Of a stretch of 34,368 nt of DNA, positions 25,194 through 32,326 are shown piece after piece. Both the position numbers and the translations under genes were made by a program. The notes under the pieces are model-generated. The model saw nothing but the letters and a program-made list of their open reading frames with translations. It was not told where the DNA came from and ran no database searches. The stretch is taken from positions 1 through 34,368 of the forward strand of contig JAEWWW010000092.1 in NCBI GenBank assembly GCA_023396215.1, written 5' to 3'. Position 1 is the stretch's first letter; each line of letters begins with the position of its first letter. Origin of the DNA: Bacillota bacterium (GTDB lineage Bacteria > Bacillota > Clostridia > Oscillospirales > Ruminococcaceae).

Positions 25194-25331
25194 GCACTCT
25201 GTCGCTTGCAGATTTTCCGTAAGCTTTCACAAAAATCCTCGTGAATACACCCAGTATTCATTGCGGTTTTTGTTTTATCTGACAAAAAATCTGCTGGCGC
25301 GCCAGAGTACTTAAAATTGTGCGGTATTGCC
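25160..25331. mobile_element. MITE-like 172-bp inverted-repeat element, copy 2
   Basis: Exactly the same length as the copies at 9271-9442 and 32327-32498. Ends are GGCAACACCGCGCAATTC and the complement of GGCAATACCGCACAATTT. CAAG flanks both sides, a possible 4-bp target duplication. It is inserted inside the operon: its left end encodes the tail of the ABC ATPase and its right end stops 22 bases before the cbiK ATG, just ahead of the ribosome binding site. In the transcript it would form a long hairpin. Confidence 0.75.
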
Positions 25332-25353
25332 CAAGAAAAAAGGAGGCAACTCT

Positions 25354-26133
25354 ATGAACAGCAAAAAAGCGGTGCTGGTGGTCAGCTTTGGCACCAGCCA
25401 TGAGGACGCGCTGCAAAACAACATCGCCCCCACAGAGGCGGCCATCGCCGCCGCCCTGCCGGGATATCTGCCGCACCGGGCCTTCACCAGCGGCGTGGTT
25501 ATTCGCAAGCTGGCCCGCCGGGGCGTGGCGGTGGATACGGTGGAGCAGGCCCTTGATAAGCTGGCCGCCGAGGGCTTTGGTCAGGTGCTGGTGCAGCCCA
25601 CCCACATCATCTGCGGCGACGAAGCGGCCAAACTGACCGCCGCCTGCGAAAGCAGAAGGGGCCTCTTTGAAGACCTGCGGGTGGGGTTGCCGCTGCTGGC
25701 CTCCACCGAGGATTTGTTCCGGCTGGCCGAGGCCGTCGCAGCCATCCACCACGGCCTTGGGCAGGATACCGCCCTTGTGATGATGGGCCACGGCAGCCAC
25801 CACGTCGCCGGCACCACCTACGCCGCGCTGGATTATATCTTCAAGGCGCAGGGCCGCGGCCACATCTTTGTGGGCACGGTGGAGGGCTACCCCGGGGCGG
25901 AAACGGTGCTGCCGCTGGTGCAGAAGGCGGGCTACCACCGGGTGCTGCTGGCCCCGCTGCTGCTGGTGGCGGGCGACCACGCTAAAAACGACATGGCGGG
26001 GGATGATGACGGCAGTTGGAAGAGCCTGTTTGGGCAGGCGGGCTTTGCAGTGGAAATCTCGCTTAAGGGGCTGGGCGAATACCCCGAGATACAGGCGTTG
26101 TACGCCGCCCATGCGGCCGAGGCGGCACGATGA
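25354..26133 (+). CDS. cbiK: Sirohydrochlorin cobaltochelatase
   Basis: Inserts cobalt into sirohydrochlorin, the committed step of the anaerobic pathway. 259 residues, the usual CbiK length. VVSFGTSHEDAL is at the N-terminus, and the two metal-binding histidines are present: His146 in MMGHGSHH and His209 in GDHAKNDM. No signal peptide, so it is cytoplasmic. AAAGGAGG lies 8 bases before the ATG at 25354; upstream in-frame sequence belongs to the inserted 172-bp element. It overlaps cobO by 4 bases. Its place late in the operon, after the ABC importer, is unusual for an early-step enzyme. Confidence 0.95.
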   Translation: MNSKKAVLVVSFGTSHEDALQNNIAPTEAAIAAALPGYLPHRAFTSGVVIRKLARRGVAVDTVEQALDKLAAEGFGQVLVQPTHIICGDEAAKLTAACESRRGLFEDLRVGLPLLASTEDLFRLAEAVAAIHHGLGQDTALVMMGHGSHHVAGTTYAALDYIFKAQGRGHIFVGTVEGYPGAETVLPLVQKAGYHRVLLAPLLLVAGDHAKNDMAGDDDGSWKSLFGQAGFAVEISLKGLGEYPEIQALYAAHAAEAAR

Positions 26134-26657
26134 GCGGCGGGTTGGTACACCTCTACTGCGGCGACGGAAAGGGCAAAACCACAGCGGCGCTGGGGCTGGG
26201 GCTGCGTGCCTGCGGCCGGGGCTGGCGGGTGCTGCTGGTGCGGTTCCTCAAGGATATGCGCAGCGGTGAGCTGGCGGCACTTGCCGCCCTGCCCGGCTTC
26301 ACCGTGCTTGAAACCCCGCAGAAACTGCCCTTTGTGCCCCGCATGACCCCCGCCGAAAAAGAGGACTACAGGCGCTGGGCCGGGCAGATGCTCGAGGCCG
26401 CAAAAACAGCCGCCCGTGACGGCGGCTGCGATCTGCTTATTCTGGATGAGGCCTGCGCCGCCGCCGCCCACGGCATCATTTCGGAGGCAGAGGTCACCGA
26501 GCTGCTGGGCAGCCGCCCCCCCTCGCTGGAGGTGGTGCTCACCGGGCGTAACCCGCCCCAAGCGTGGCTGGAGCTGGCCGATTACGTCACCGAGATGCGG
26601 CCGCTCAAGCACCCCTATTCGCAAGGGATAGCGGCCAGAGAGGGCATCGAGTACTAG
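26130..26657 (+). CDS. cobO: Corrinoid adenosyltransferase (CobO/CobA type)
   Basis: Transfers the adenosyl group of ATP to reduced cobalt in cobyrinate diamide or other corrinoids. 175 residues. P-loop CGDGKGKTTAALG (Gly11-Thr18 region) near the N-terminus, VRFLKDMRSGE, the Walker B-like DLLILDEACAAA, and VVLTGRNPP with YVTEMRPLKHPYSQGIAAREGIEY at the end, all diagnostic for the family. ATG overlaps the cbiK stop. Last gene of the long plus-strand cluster, which runs into repeats and then the convergent cblS. Confidence 0.95.
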   Translation: MSGGLVHLYCGDGKGKTTAALGLGLRACGRGWRVLLVRFLKDMRSGELAALAALPGFTVLETPQKLPFVPRMTPAEKEDYRRWAGQMLEAAKTAARDGGCDLLILDEACAAAAHGIISEAEVTELLGSRPPSLEVVLTGRNPPQAWLELADYVTEMRPLKHPYSQGIAAREGIEY

Positions 26658-26697
26658 GGGCTACAAAATTGCATGACCCCCGCCCTGTCACATTTCG

Positions 26698-26766
26698 TAG
26701 GGGCGGCTATCAGCCGCCCGCGGGCTTTGCGCGGAGAGGCAAAACGGGCGGATACTATCCGCCCCT
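26698..26766. repeat. Two palindromic repeats between convergent cobO and cblS
   Basis: GGGCGGCT/AGCCGCCC (26701-26719) and GGGCGGA/TCCGCCC (26746-26764) are two hairpins carrying the family tags GTAGGGGCGG and CCGCCCCTAC. They sit in the 158-base gap between two convergent genes and could act as bidirectional terminators or simply be REP-like elements. Confidence 0.6.
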
Positions 26767-26815
26767 ACGGCCACAGCCGCGAAGAAAACACCTTATCGCC
26801 CCGCACCGAAATCCG

Positions 26816-27544
26816 CTACTCCTGCGGCTGCACCAGTCTGCCCACCGCATGCACCGGCAGGCCCAGCTCCGGCAGCCGCGCCTGCGGGTCGGCGGCCACC
26901 ACCACGCAGGAGGAAGGCCCGGCCGACCTGCCAGGGTCGAAGGGCGGGTTTTCAAAAAGCTGTGCCGTAAGGCCGCTTTCTGCGGCCAGCGTCCGGGCCT
27001 CGGCCCCCACCCCGCGGGAGCCCACCGGCAGGGCGGCGTGCACCCCCGGCGCGGCCAGCAGCAGGCCCACCTGTTCGGCGGTGGGCAGCATGGCCCGGTG
27101 CTGCAGCACCTCGCCCCCTACCAGCGGCAGGCCGACGCACCAGAGGGTATCCCCCGGCCGGGCGCTACCGATGCGCAGCCGCCCTGCCGGGCAGGCGCCG
27201 GTGAGCGTCACACCCAGCGCCGTCATGCAGGTGGGCAGGTTCTTTTCGGTGCTGATAATCAGCGGCAGGCTGCCGCCCAGAGTAGCGCGCACCCCCTCCA
27301 ACAGCGGTCGGGCCGCTTCTGGGGCGTTGCAGGCGGCCACGCTTGCAAAGAGGGGCGCGGCCCCGGTGCAGAGCAGCTCCAGCAGGGCGGTGCGGGCGGT
27401 CAGCTCGCCCACCGTTTGGGGGTCGGCCCACAGCGCATCCTGCGGCAGCGGGCCGATGCCGCCGCAGCTATCCACCGCCGAAACCAGCATACTGCCGCCC
27501 TGCCGCAAAACCAGAACATCCCGGGGGGTACTCAGCGGGGTCAT
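26816..27544 (-). CDS. cblS: Probable alpha-ribazole kinase (PurM/AIR-synthase-like)
   Basis: Predicted to phosphorylate alpha-ribazole to alpha-ribazole 5'-phosphate, the lower-ligand donor normally made by CobT. 242 residues of the AIR-synthase/PurM-like ATP-binding fold: SAVDSCGGIGPLPQD at the N-terminus, VGELTARTALLELLCTGAAP (about 43-62), IISTEKNLPTCMTALGVTLTG (about 95-115), and a C-terminal part with LPVGSRGVGAEA. The symbol rests on fold plus context: it overlaps the cblT gene (ATGA), shares its cobalamin riboswitch, and lies among cob genes with no cobT. Start is ATG 27544; the longer upstream frame is a shadow of cblT. Other PurM-fold kinases cannot be excluded. Confidence 0.75.
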   Translation of the reverse strand: MTPLSTPRDVLVLRQGGSMLVSAVDSCGGIGPLPQDALWADPQTVGELTARTALLELLCTGAAPLFASVAACNAPEAARPLLEGVRATLGGSLPLIISTEKNLPTCMTALGVTLTGACPAGRLRIGSARPGDTLWCVGLPLVGGEVLQHRAMLPTAEQVGLLLAAPGVHAALPVGSRGVGAEARTLAAESGLTAQLFENPPFDPGRSAGPSSCVVVAADPQARLPELGLPVHAVGRLVQPQE

Positions 27545-28044
27545 CCGCGCCACCCCCTCACAGCGGGCAGCCGTTTTTGCAGCAGCGCCGCCACCGCCGC
27601 CGCCCCAAAGGCATTGACCGCCGAGCCCGCCACAAGGCCGGGCAGCAGCATCAGCATAACCGGGAGGCCCATCCCCGGCCAAAATAGCAGTATCAGCGGC
27701 GAAACAAAGGCGTTCAGCACAAAGGCCGCCACCGCTGCCAGCCACAGGGGGCGCTTTTTTGCCAGCGCCCCGGCGCACCAGCAAACCCCCGCCATCTCGG
27801 CGGCGACCACCAGATGCAGCGGCAGGCTCAGGGGCAGCGCGGCAAGGCCGGCCGTGAGCAGGTGCCCCACCGCACCTACCACCGCCCCCGCCGGCCCCCC
27901 CAGCAGAAAGGCGGCCAAAAAGGCGGGCAGAGCGTCCAGCGCCACCGAGCCGTAAAGGCGCAGCTGCGCCCCCACGGCGCTCAGGGCGCAAAAGAGGGCC
28001 AGCAGCCCCAGCAGGCGGGTGTTGGGTCGGGTTTCGGTTTTCAT
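27541..28044 (-). CDS. cblT: Probable alpha-ribazole ECF transporter substrate-binding subunit
   Basis: Predicted membrane S-component that imports alpha-ribazole using the shared ECF energy module encoded elsewhere. 167 residues with about 5-6 hydrophobic helices. The first contains a small-residue-rich ALFCALSAVGAQLRLYG, typical of ECF S-components, and the second half is Ala/Leu-rich. Strong AAGGAGG lies 9 bases before the ATG at 28044. Directly downstream of a cobalamin riboswitch and terminator, and coupled to cblS. Sequence alone shows only an ECF-type membrane subunit; the substrate is inferred from the CblS partnership and regulation. Confidence 0.75.
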   Translation of the reverse strand: MKTETRPNTRLLGLLALFCALSAVGAQLRLYGSVALDALPAFLAAFLLGGPAGAVVGAVGHLLTAGLAALPLSLPLHLVVAAEMAGVCWCAGALAKKRPLWLAAVAAFVLNAFVSPLILLFWPGMGLPVMLMLLPGLVAGSAVNAFGAAAVAALLQKRLPAVRGWRG

Positions 28045-28082
28045 CGTTGTAAGCCTCCTTGTTTTTCGGCGCAGACCGCCAT

Positions 28083-28134
28083 AAAAAATAAAAAAAGACC
28101 CGCAAATATACCCAAAAGGATATATTCGCAGACC
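28083..28134 (-). terminator. Intrinsic terminator in the cblT leader
   Basis: On the minus strand, a 17-bp stem (some G-U pairs) runs from GGTCTGCGAATATATCC through a 4-base loop to GGGTATATTTGCGGGTC. It is followed by TTTTTTTATTTTTTAT. It lies between the riboswitch and cblT, so it is the likely regulated terminator. Confidence 0.9.
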
Positions 28135-28166
28135 TTACCATAATCCACGTGTACCAAGCGTCAAAG

Positions 28167-28332
28167 GCAGGTCTTCCGGCTGGCAGGTCACTGTCCGCCC
28201 CCGCCTTCCCGGGAAAACCCAGTGGCATTGTGGAGGCTTCCTCGCTGCATACGGCGGCGGGTCCGCCGGGGAGTTTCACCCCGTTCCCTATTCTCCGGCA
28301 GGTTGGGGCACACCCCAAAGCCGGCACCTTTG
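28167..28332 (-). ncRNA. Cobalamin riboswitch controlling cblT-cblS
   Basis: On the minus strand: AGGGAACGGGGTGAAACTCC, CCCGCCGCCGTA, the B12-box segment TGCCACTGGG, GGGAAGGCGG, and the closing GCCGGAAGACCTGCC. This order fits a cobalamin aptamer. Together with the following terminator it indicates that alpha-ribazole uptake is repressed by cobalamin. Confidence 0.93.
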
Positions 28333-28355
28333 CGTGTTATAAAGCTGTTGTCATT

Positions 28356-28384
28356 ACTATAATATACCGCCGGGCCGCTGTCAA
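28356..28384 (-). promoter_or_regulatory. cblT-cblS promoter
   Basis: Minus strand: -35 TTGACA (28379-28384), a 17-base spacer and -10 TATAGT (28356-28361). On the opposite strand a perfect TATAAT (28358-28363) could serve the divergent cobU gene, but its -35 is weak. Confidence 0.8.
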
Positions 28385-28424
28385 CACCGGGCAGCGCGCA
28401 GGCAAAGGAAAGGAGAAGCCGACC

Positions 28425-28961
28425 ATGCTGCTGCTGATAACCGGGGGCTCTGCCAGCGGAAAATCCGCCCTGGCCGAGCAGGCTGCCGCCGCCCTCACGG
28501 CGGGGCGGGTAGCCTATGTGGCCACCATGCAGGCGTTGGACGCAGAGAGCCGGGCGCGGGTTGCCCGCCACCGGGAGATGCGCGGCGGCAGGGGGTTCGA
28601 TACACTGGAATCCCCCCTCGCACTGCCGGAGCCCGCCGCTCTCGCCCCCTACGACACCCTGCTGCTGGAGTGTGTTTCCAACCTGCTGGCCAACCGCATC
28701 TATGGCTGCGGCCAGACCCCCGAGGCCGCGGCCCGGTATGTCTCCGAAAGCATCGCCGACGCAGCCGGGTGGCTGCCCAATATGGTGGTTGTAACCAACG
28801 AGGTGTTTTCAGACGGCGGGCGCTACGACCCGGATACAGCGGCCTACATCGAGGCGCTGGGGCAGGTCAACCGCGGCCTTGCCCGGCGGGCCGACGCGGT
28901 GGTGGAGGCGGTCTGCGGCATTTCGGTTTTCATCAAAGGAAAAGGGAGGATAACCCTATGA
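28425..28961 (+). CDS. cobU: Adenosylcobinamide kinase / guanylyltransferase
   Basis: Phosphorylates adenosylcobinamide and transfers GMP to give AdoCbi-GDP. 178 residues, the normal CobU size. P-loop TGGSASGKS (Lys13), AYVATMQALDAE and RHREMRGG, with His49 at the place of the guanylylated histidine. The later motif is VVTNEVFSDGGRYDPD where most CobU have NEVGxGIVP, a deviation worth noting given the second CobU-like gene downstream. The start is ATG 28425 with GGAAAGGAG before it; upstream sequence is the antisense of the cblT riboswitch. It overlaps cobS by 4 bases. Confidence 0.9.
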   Translation: MLLLITGGSASGKSALAEQAAAALTAGRVAYVATMQALDAESRARVARHREMRGGRGFDTLESPLALPEPAALAPYDTLLLECVSNLLANRIYGCGQTPEAAARYVSESIADAAGWLPNMVVVTNEVFSDGGRYDPDTAAYIEALGQVNRGLARRADAVVEAVCGISVFIKGKGRITL

Positions 28962-29728
28962 AGCAACTGATGCGGTCGATGGCGGTGGCCTTTTCGATGT
29001 ACTGCGCCCTGCCGCTGCCCCAAACCCGGTGGGATGAGAAAAGCCTGCGCTACGCCATCCTCTTTTTGCCGCTGGTGGGGGCGGTGCCCGCGGCGCTGAT
29101 CTGGGGGCTGTTCTGGCTTTGCACCCGGTGGGCGGTTGCCCCCGCCCTTTTTGCCGGGCTGGCGGTGCTGCTGCCGGTGCTGTATACCGGCGGCCTCCAC
29201 CTCGACGGCTTTTGCGATAGCTGTGACGCGCTGGCCTCCCACGGCAGCAGCGAAGAAAAGCTGCGCATCCTCAAAGACCCCCGGGCGGGCGCCTTCGCGG
29301 TGATATGGCTCTGCGTCCTGCTGCTCCTCCAGTTTGGGGCGTGGCAGCAGCTTTACCTCGCCCCGGCCTATCTGCTGCCGGCCTGCATGGGGTGGGTTTT
29401 CTCTCGCAGTATGGCGGCGCTGGCGGTCACCACCCTGCCCAAGGCCCGGGCCGAAGGGCTGGCAGCGGCCTTCTCGGCAGCCGTGCCCGCCCGCCTGCCG
29501 CTGCTGCCCATGGCCTTGGCGGCGGGGGGCGTGGCGCTGGCCTCCGGGCTGCTCTGCGGCTGGCAGGGGGCGCTGGTTCCACTGGCGGCGGGGCTTTACT
29601 ACCCGCTGTTTCGCCGCATGGCGCTCAAGCAGTTCGGCGGCGTCACGGGCGATTTAGCCGGGTTTTTCATCTGCGTGGCAGAAACACTGATGCTGACCGC
29701 AGCCGCCCTGCTGGGCGCTGCGCTTTAA
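28958..29728 (+). CDS. cobS: Adenosylcobinamide-GDP ribazoletransferase (cobalamin synthase)
   Basis: Joins AdoCbi-GDP and alpha-ribazole (or its phosphate) in the membrane. 256 residues, polytopic. The Mg-binding motif GGLHLDGFCDSCDAL (Asp83, Asp87, Asp90) and the KDPRAGAFAV segment are diagnostic. A conserved GDLAGF lies near the C-terminus. ATG at 28958 overlaps the cobU stop (ATGA) and has AAAGGGAGG upstream. Confidence 0.95.
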   Translation: MKQLMRSMAVAFSMYCALPLPQTRWDEKSLRYAILFLPLVGAVPAALIWGLFWLCTRWAVAPALFAGLAVLLPVLYTGGLHLDGFCDSCDALASHGSSEEKLRILKDPRAGAFAVIWLCVLLLLQFGAWQQLYLAPAYLLPACMGWVFSRSMAALAVTTLPKARAEGLAAAFSAAVPARLPLLPMALAAGGVALASGLLCGWQGALVPLAAGLYYPLFRRMALKQFGGVTGDLAGFFICVAETLMLTAAALLGAAL

Positions 29729-29749
29729 GGCTAGGGGAGGGCAACCGAT

Positions 29750-30130
29750 ATGATATTCATCACAGGCGGCAGCCATCAGGGCAAGCTGGATTTCGCCCGG
29801 CAGGCGCTGGGGCTCGCCGGGGCCGCGGTGGCCGACGGCGCGGCTTGCCCCTTCGAGGCGGCTTTCACCGCCCCGGTGCTGCACAACCTGCACCTGCTGG
29901 CCGGGCGGATGCTGGCGGCGGGGCTTGACCCACAGGCATCGGCCCGGCAGGGGGTGGAGCAAAACCCCGGTATCATTATCATCTGCGACGAGCTGGGCTG
30001 CGGCATCGTGCCGATGGAGGCCCGCGACCGCCATCTGCGGGAGCAGGTGGGCAGGCTGGCCTGCCTGCTGGCGGGGCAGGCCGAGGCGGTTTACCGGGTG
30101 AGCTGCGGCATCGGAATTCAAATTAAATAA
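29750..30130 (+). CDS. Short CobU-like protein with degenerate P-loop
   Basis: 126 residues, about 50 fewer than CobU. It starts MIFITGGSHQGKLDFARQ, like CobU, but the P-loop Ser/Thr after Lys12 is Leu. It keeps CDELGCGIVP, close to the CobU motif NEVGxGIVP, and a CobU-like C-terminal helix (RDRHLREQVGRLACLLAGQAEAVYRVSCGI, about residues 92-121). The middle part, including the guanylylated His region, is missing. GGGGAGG precedes the ATG at 29750. Probably co-transcribed with cobU-cobS (21-base gap). It may be a CobU partner, a specialised kinase, or a decaying paralogue. Confidence 0.75.
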   Translation: MIFITGGSHQGKLDFARQALGLAGAAVADGAACPFEAAFTAPVLHNLHLLAGRMLAAGLDPQASARQGVEQNPGIIIICDELGCGIVPMEARDRHLREQVGRLACLLAGQAEAVYRVSCGIGIQIK

Positions 30131-30141
30131 TTCTTCAGGCG

Positions 30142-30229
30142 GCCGAAAAGGTTGCGCAAACGTAAAATTCCATCTAAGGGCATTTTACTTACTTCGTTGG
30201 CTGTACTCGCAAATGTCGGTCACATACAT
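30142..30229 (+). repeat. Copy B of the ~85-bp dispersed repeat
   Basis: Matches 9769-9852: CGAAAAGGTTGCGCAAACGT at the left, GTTGGCTGTACTCGCAAAT and GGTCACATACAT at the right. The internal hairpin is GTAAAAT/ATTTTAC here and GTAAAACGC/GCGTTTTAT in copy A. The structure is kept while its sequence differs. Confidence 0.6.
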
Positions 30230-30550
30230 CGAATATGCGTACGTCTTTGCTGCGTTTGCCGTCTCATCCCCAACAATTTTTTGACGCTTGCTTGCTCTGT
30301 GATATGTGAAAGAGCGGCCTGTCAAAGAACCCTCTACCTATAAAAAGATGCACAAGGGCAGGCTTACTAAAAGAGCACTGCCCACCCCCTTACCCCCTCC
30401 CACCTTTCTCCTAAGGAAAAAAATCGCTACTTCTGTTTGTTGGGAGGGGGACTATTTCGTGGAGGGGCTACGCCCTCCACGCCTCCTGTCTACGCTTTTA
30501 TTGCCCCAGCTGTGCACTTTGTACCTTTGCATTTCTTTATTGATACCCTC

Positions 30551-30590
30551 GGAAGGAGCGGCCTGTAACCACAGGCCGCTCCTTCCGTTT
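30551..30590 (+). terminator. Strong hairpin terminator between convergent cob genes and catalase
   Basis: A perfect 16-bp stem, GGAAGGAGCGGCCTGT (30551-30566) with its complement (30571-30586), and a 4-base loop are followed by GTTTTC. It serves the plus-strand cob genes. It is also within 70 bases of the catalase stop, though the minus-strand side has no T run. Confidence 0.7.
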
Positions 30591-30620
30591 TCAGTACTCA
30601 TTCAGGCGGCGGTTGGGCGG

Positions 30621-32249
30621 CTACACCTCCCCCTTGCAGCGCAGCACCGCCTGCGCCACCGCCGTGCCAAAGCTCTCGTCCGCCCGGTGGAAATACCCGA
30701 TGACCCGCTGCTGGATATCCTGTCGGGTCAGCGCCAGTTCGCAGGCGATGGCCCCGGTCAGATGCTGCTGCCCCGCGGGGCCCAGCGAGCGCCAGCGGTG
30801 GCCTGCCTGCACAAAGTCGTTGGCTTTGCGGATGGGGGTGCGCTGAATATAGCCCTCCACAAAGGGGCCGATGATATCGGGCGGGGTGGGCTGGTGGGGG
30901 GAATTGCCCGCAAGGCTGTTGGGCAGATAGTTGATGGGAGAGCTTTGGTAGTGGTAGGTCATGGCTCCGTCCTGCTGGCAGTTTGCCACCGGGTTTATGG
31001 GGCGGTTGACAGGCAGTTGCTCAAAGTTGGTGCCCAGCCGGTAGCGCTGCGCGTCGTGGTAGATGAAGGAGCGGCCCTGCAGCAGCTTATCGGCGGAAAA
31101 CTCCACCCCCGGCACCAAATTGGCCGGGGAAAAGGCCGCCTGCTCCACCTGCGCAAAGACGTTTTCGGGGTTGCGGTCAAGGGTGAGCATCCCCACCGTC
31201 AGCAGGGGGTATTGGGCCTCGGGCCAAGTCTTGGTGGGGTCGAGGGGGTCAAAATCCAGCCGGTCGGCCTCGGCGGGGTCCATAAGCTGCACGCAGAGGC
31301 GGTAGCTGGGCTGCTCCCCGGCGGCGATGCTTTCATACAGGTCGCGAGCAGCGGCGCTGGAGTCCTGCCCGGCAAGGCGCTGGGCCTCGGCGCCGTCAAT
31401 GGTCTGCAGGCCCTGCTGGGTTTTCCAGTGGAACTTGACAAAGCGGCGCAGCCCGTTCTTATTCACCCAGATGTAGGTGTTCACCCCAAAGCCGTCGATG
31501 TGGCGGTAGCTTTTCACCAGCCCCCGGTCGGAGTAGAGCCATGTCACCATATGGGTGGCTTCGGGGGTCAGCGAGATGAAATCCCAGAACCTTTGAGGGC
31601 CGGGCAAGCCGCTGGCCGGGTCGGGCATCAGCGCGTGGAAAAGGTCGGGGAAGCGGATGGCGTCTCGCAAAAAGAAGACCGGCAGGTGGTTGCTCACAAG
31701 GTCGTAGATGCCCTGCTCGGTGTAAAATTTCACCGCAAAGCCGCGGATATCCCTCGCGGTATCGGGCGAGCCGTGCAGCCCGCCGGCCTGTGAGAAGCGC
31801 ACAAACACCCGGGTGCGCTGCCCCTGCCGCTGCAAAAAGCCGGCCATGGTGTACTTCTCCATCGACTGGTGGGTTTCAAAGTACCCAAAGGCCCCCGCGC
31901 CCTTGGCGTGCACCACCCGTGGGGGGATTCGTTCCCGGCCGAAGTGGGCCAGCTTGTTAAAGAAGTAGACGTCCTCCATCAGTATCGGCCCGCCCGGCCC
32001 CACCGTCAGGGAGCTGTCATCGCCGGGCGAGGGGTGCCCAAGGCTGTCGGTCAGCAGCTCCTGGGGCGGCTGCGGGGTCACCGGTGGTAGCGGCAGCCCG
32101 CTGTTTTCCGGCTGGGGCTTCCGGGGCGGCGGCGCCTGCGAAGAAGCCCGGTGCCCCAGCATCTTGGAAGTGTAGCTCTTTATCAATTGCTCAATATCCT
32201 GATTGCCCCCGGCGCCGGGCTTTTGGCCGTTAAAACTGTTGCCTGCCAT
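30621..32249 (-). CDS. Monofunctional heme catalase with N-terminal extension
   Basis: Breaks hydrogen peroxide down to water and oxygen. 542 residues. The catalase core starts near residue 80 (TVGPGGPILMEDVYFF). Catalytic His114 is in RVVHAKGAGAFGYF, the distal Asn in DLVSNHLPVFF, and the heme-ligating Tyr segment is GRSFIYHDAQRYRLGTNF. A C-terminal part (GYIQRTPIRKANDFVQAGHRWRSL) follows. Residues 1-80 are a Gln/Pro/Ser-rich extension not usual in small-subunit catalases. ATG at 32249 has GGAGGA 6 bases before it. It is flanked by repeats on both sides and is not co-transcribed with neighbours; acquisition by transfer is possible but not shown by composition. Confidence 0.93.
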   Translation of the reverse strand: MAGNSFNGQKPGAGGNQDIEQLIKSYTSKMLGHRASSQAPPPRKPQPENSGLPLPPVTPQPPQELLTDSLGHPSPGDDSSLTVGPGGPILMEDVYFFNKLAHFGRERIPPRVVHAKGAGAFGYFETHQSMEKYTMAGFLQRQGQRTRVFVRFSQAGGLHGSPDTARDIRGFAVKFYTEQGIYDLVSNHLPVFFLRDAIRFPDLFHALMPDPASGLPGPQRFWDFISLTPEATHMVTWLYSDRGLVKSYRHIDGFGVNTYIWVNKNGLRRFVKFHWKTQQGLQTIDGAEAQRLAGQDSSAAARDLYESIAAGEQPSYRLCVQLMDPAEADRLDFDPLDPTKTWPEAQYPLLTVGMLTLDRNPENVFAQVEQAAFSPANLVPGVEFSADKLLQGRSFIYHDAQRYRLGTNFEQLPVNRPINPVANCQQDGAMTYHYQSSPINYLPNSLAGNSPHQPTPPDIIGPFVEGYIQRTPIRKANDFVQAGHRWRSLGPAGQQHLTGAIACELALTRQDIQQRVIGYFHRADESFGTAVAQAVLRCKGEV

Positions 32250-32326
32250 GGTGATTCCTCCTTCGGGTCATGGGCTTGGCCGGTGCGGCGGCACAGTATC
32301 CGGCACCGGGCGAAACAGACGCTTAA

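Larger units (their letters stand above)
30131..30620. other. 490-base spacer with repeats and hairpins, no gene seen
   Basis: Separates the plus-strand cob genes from the convergent catalase. It contains copy B of the ~85-bp repeat, a perfect 9-bp hairpin CGTGGAGGG/CCCTCCACG (30458-30481) and the terminator hairpin at 30551-30590. Base composition is more AT-rich than the flanking genes. Open frames here lack ribosome binding sites and family features. Confidence 0.6.

Noticed and set aside
26564..27955. A 463-codon plus-strand frame opposite cblS and cblT
   Set aside because: Low-complexity Arg/Gly/Pro-rich translation running through repeats; the opposite strand holds better genes with ribosome binding sites.
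27545..28327. Upstream extension of the cblS frame
   Set aside because: It is the out-of-frame shadow of cblT and its leader; ATG 27544 overlaps the cblT stop in the usual coupled manner.
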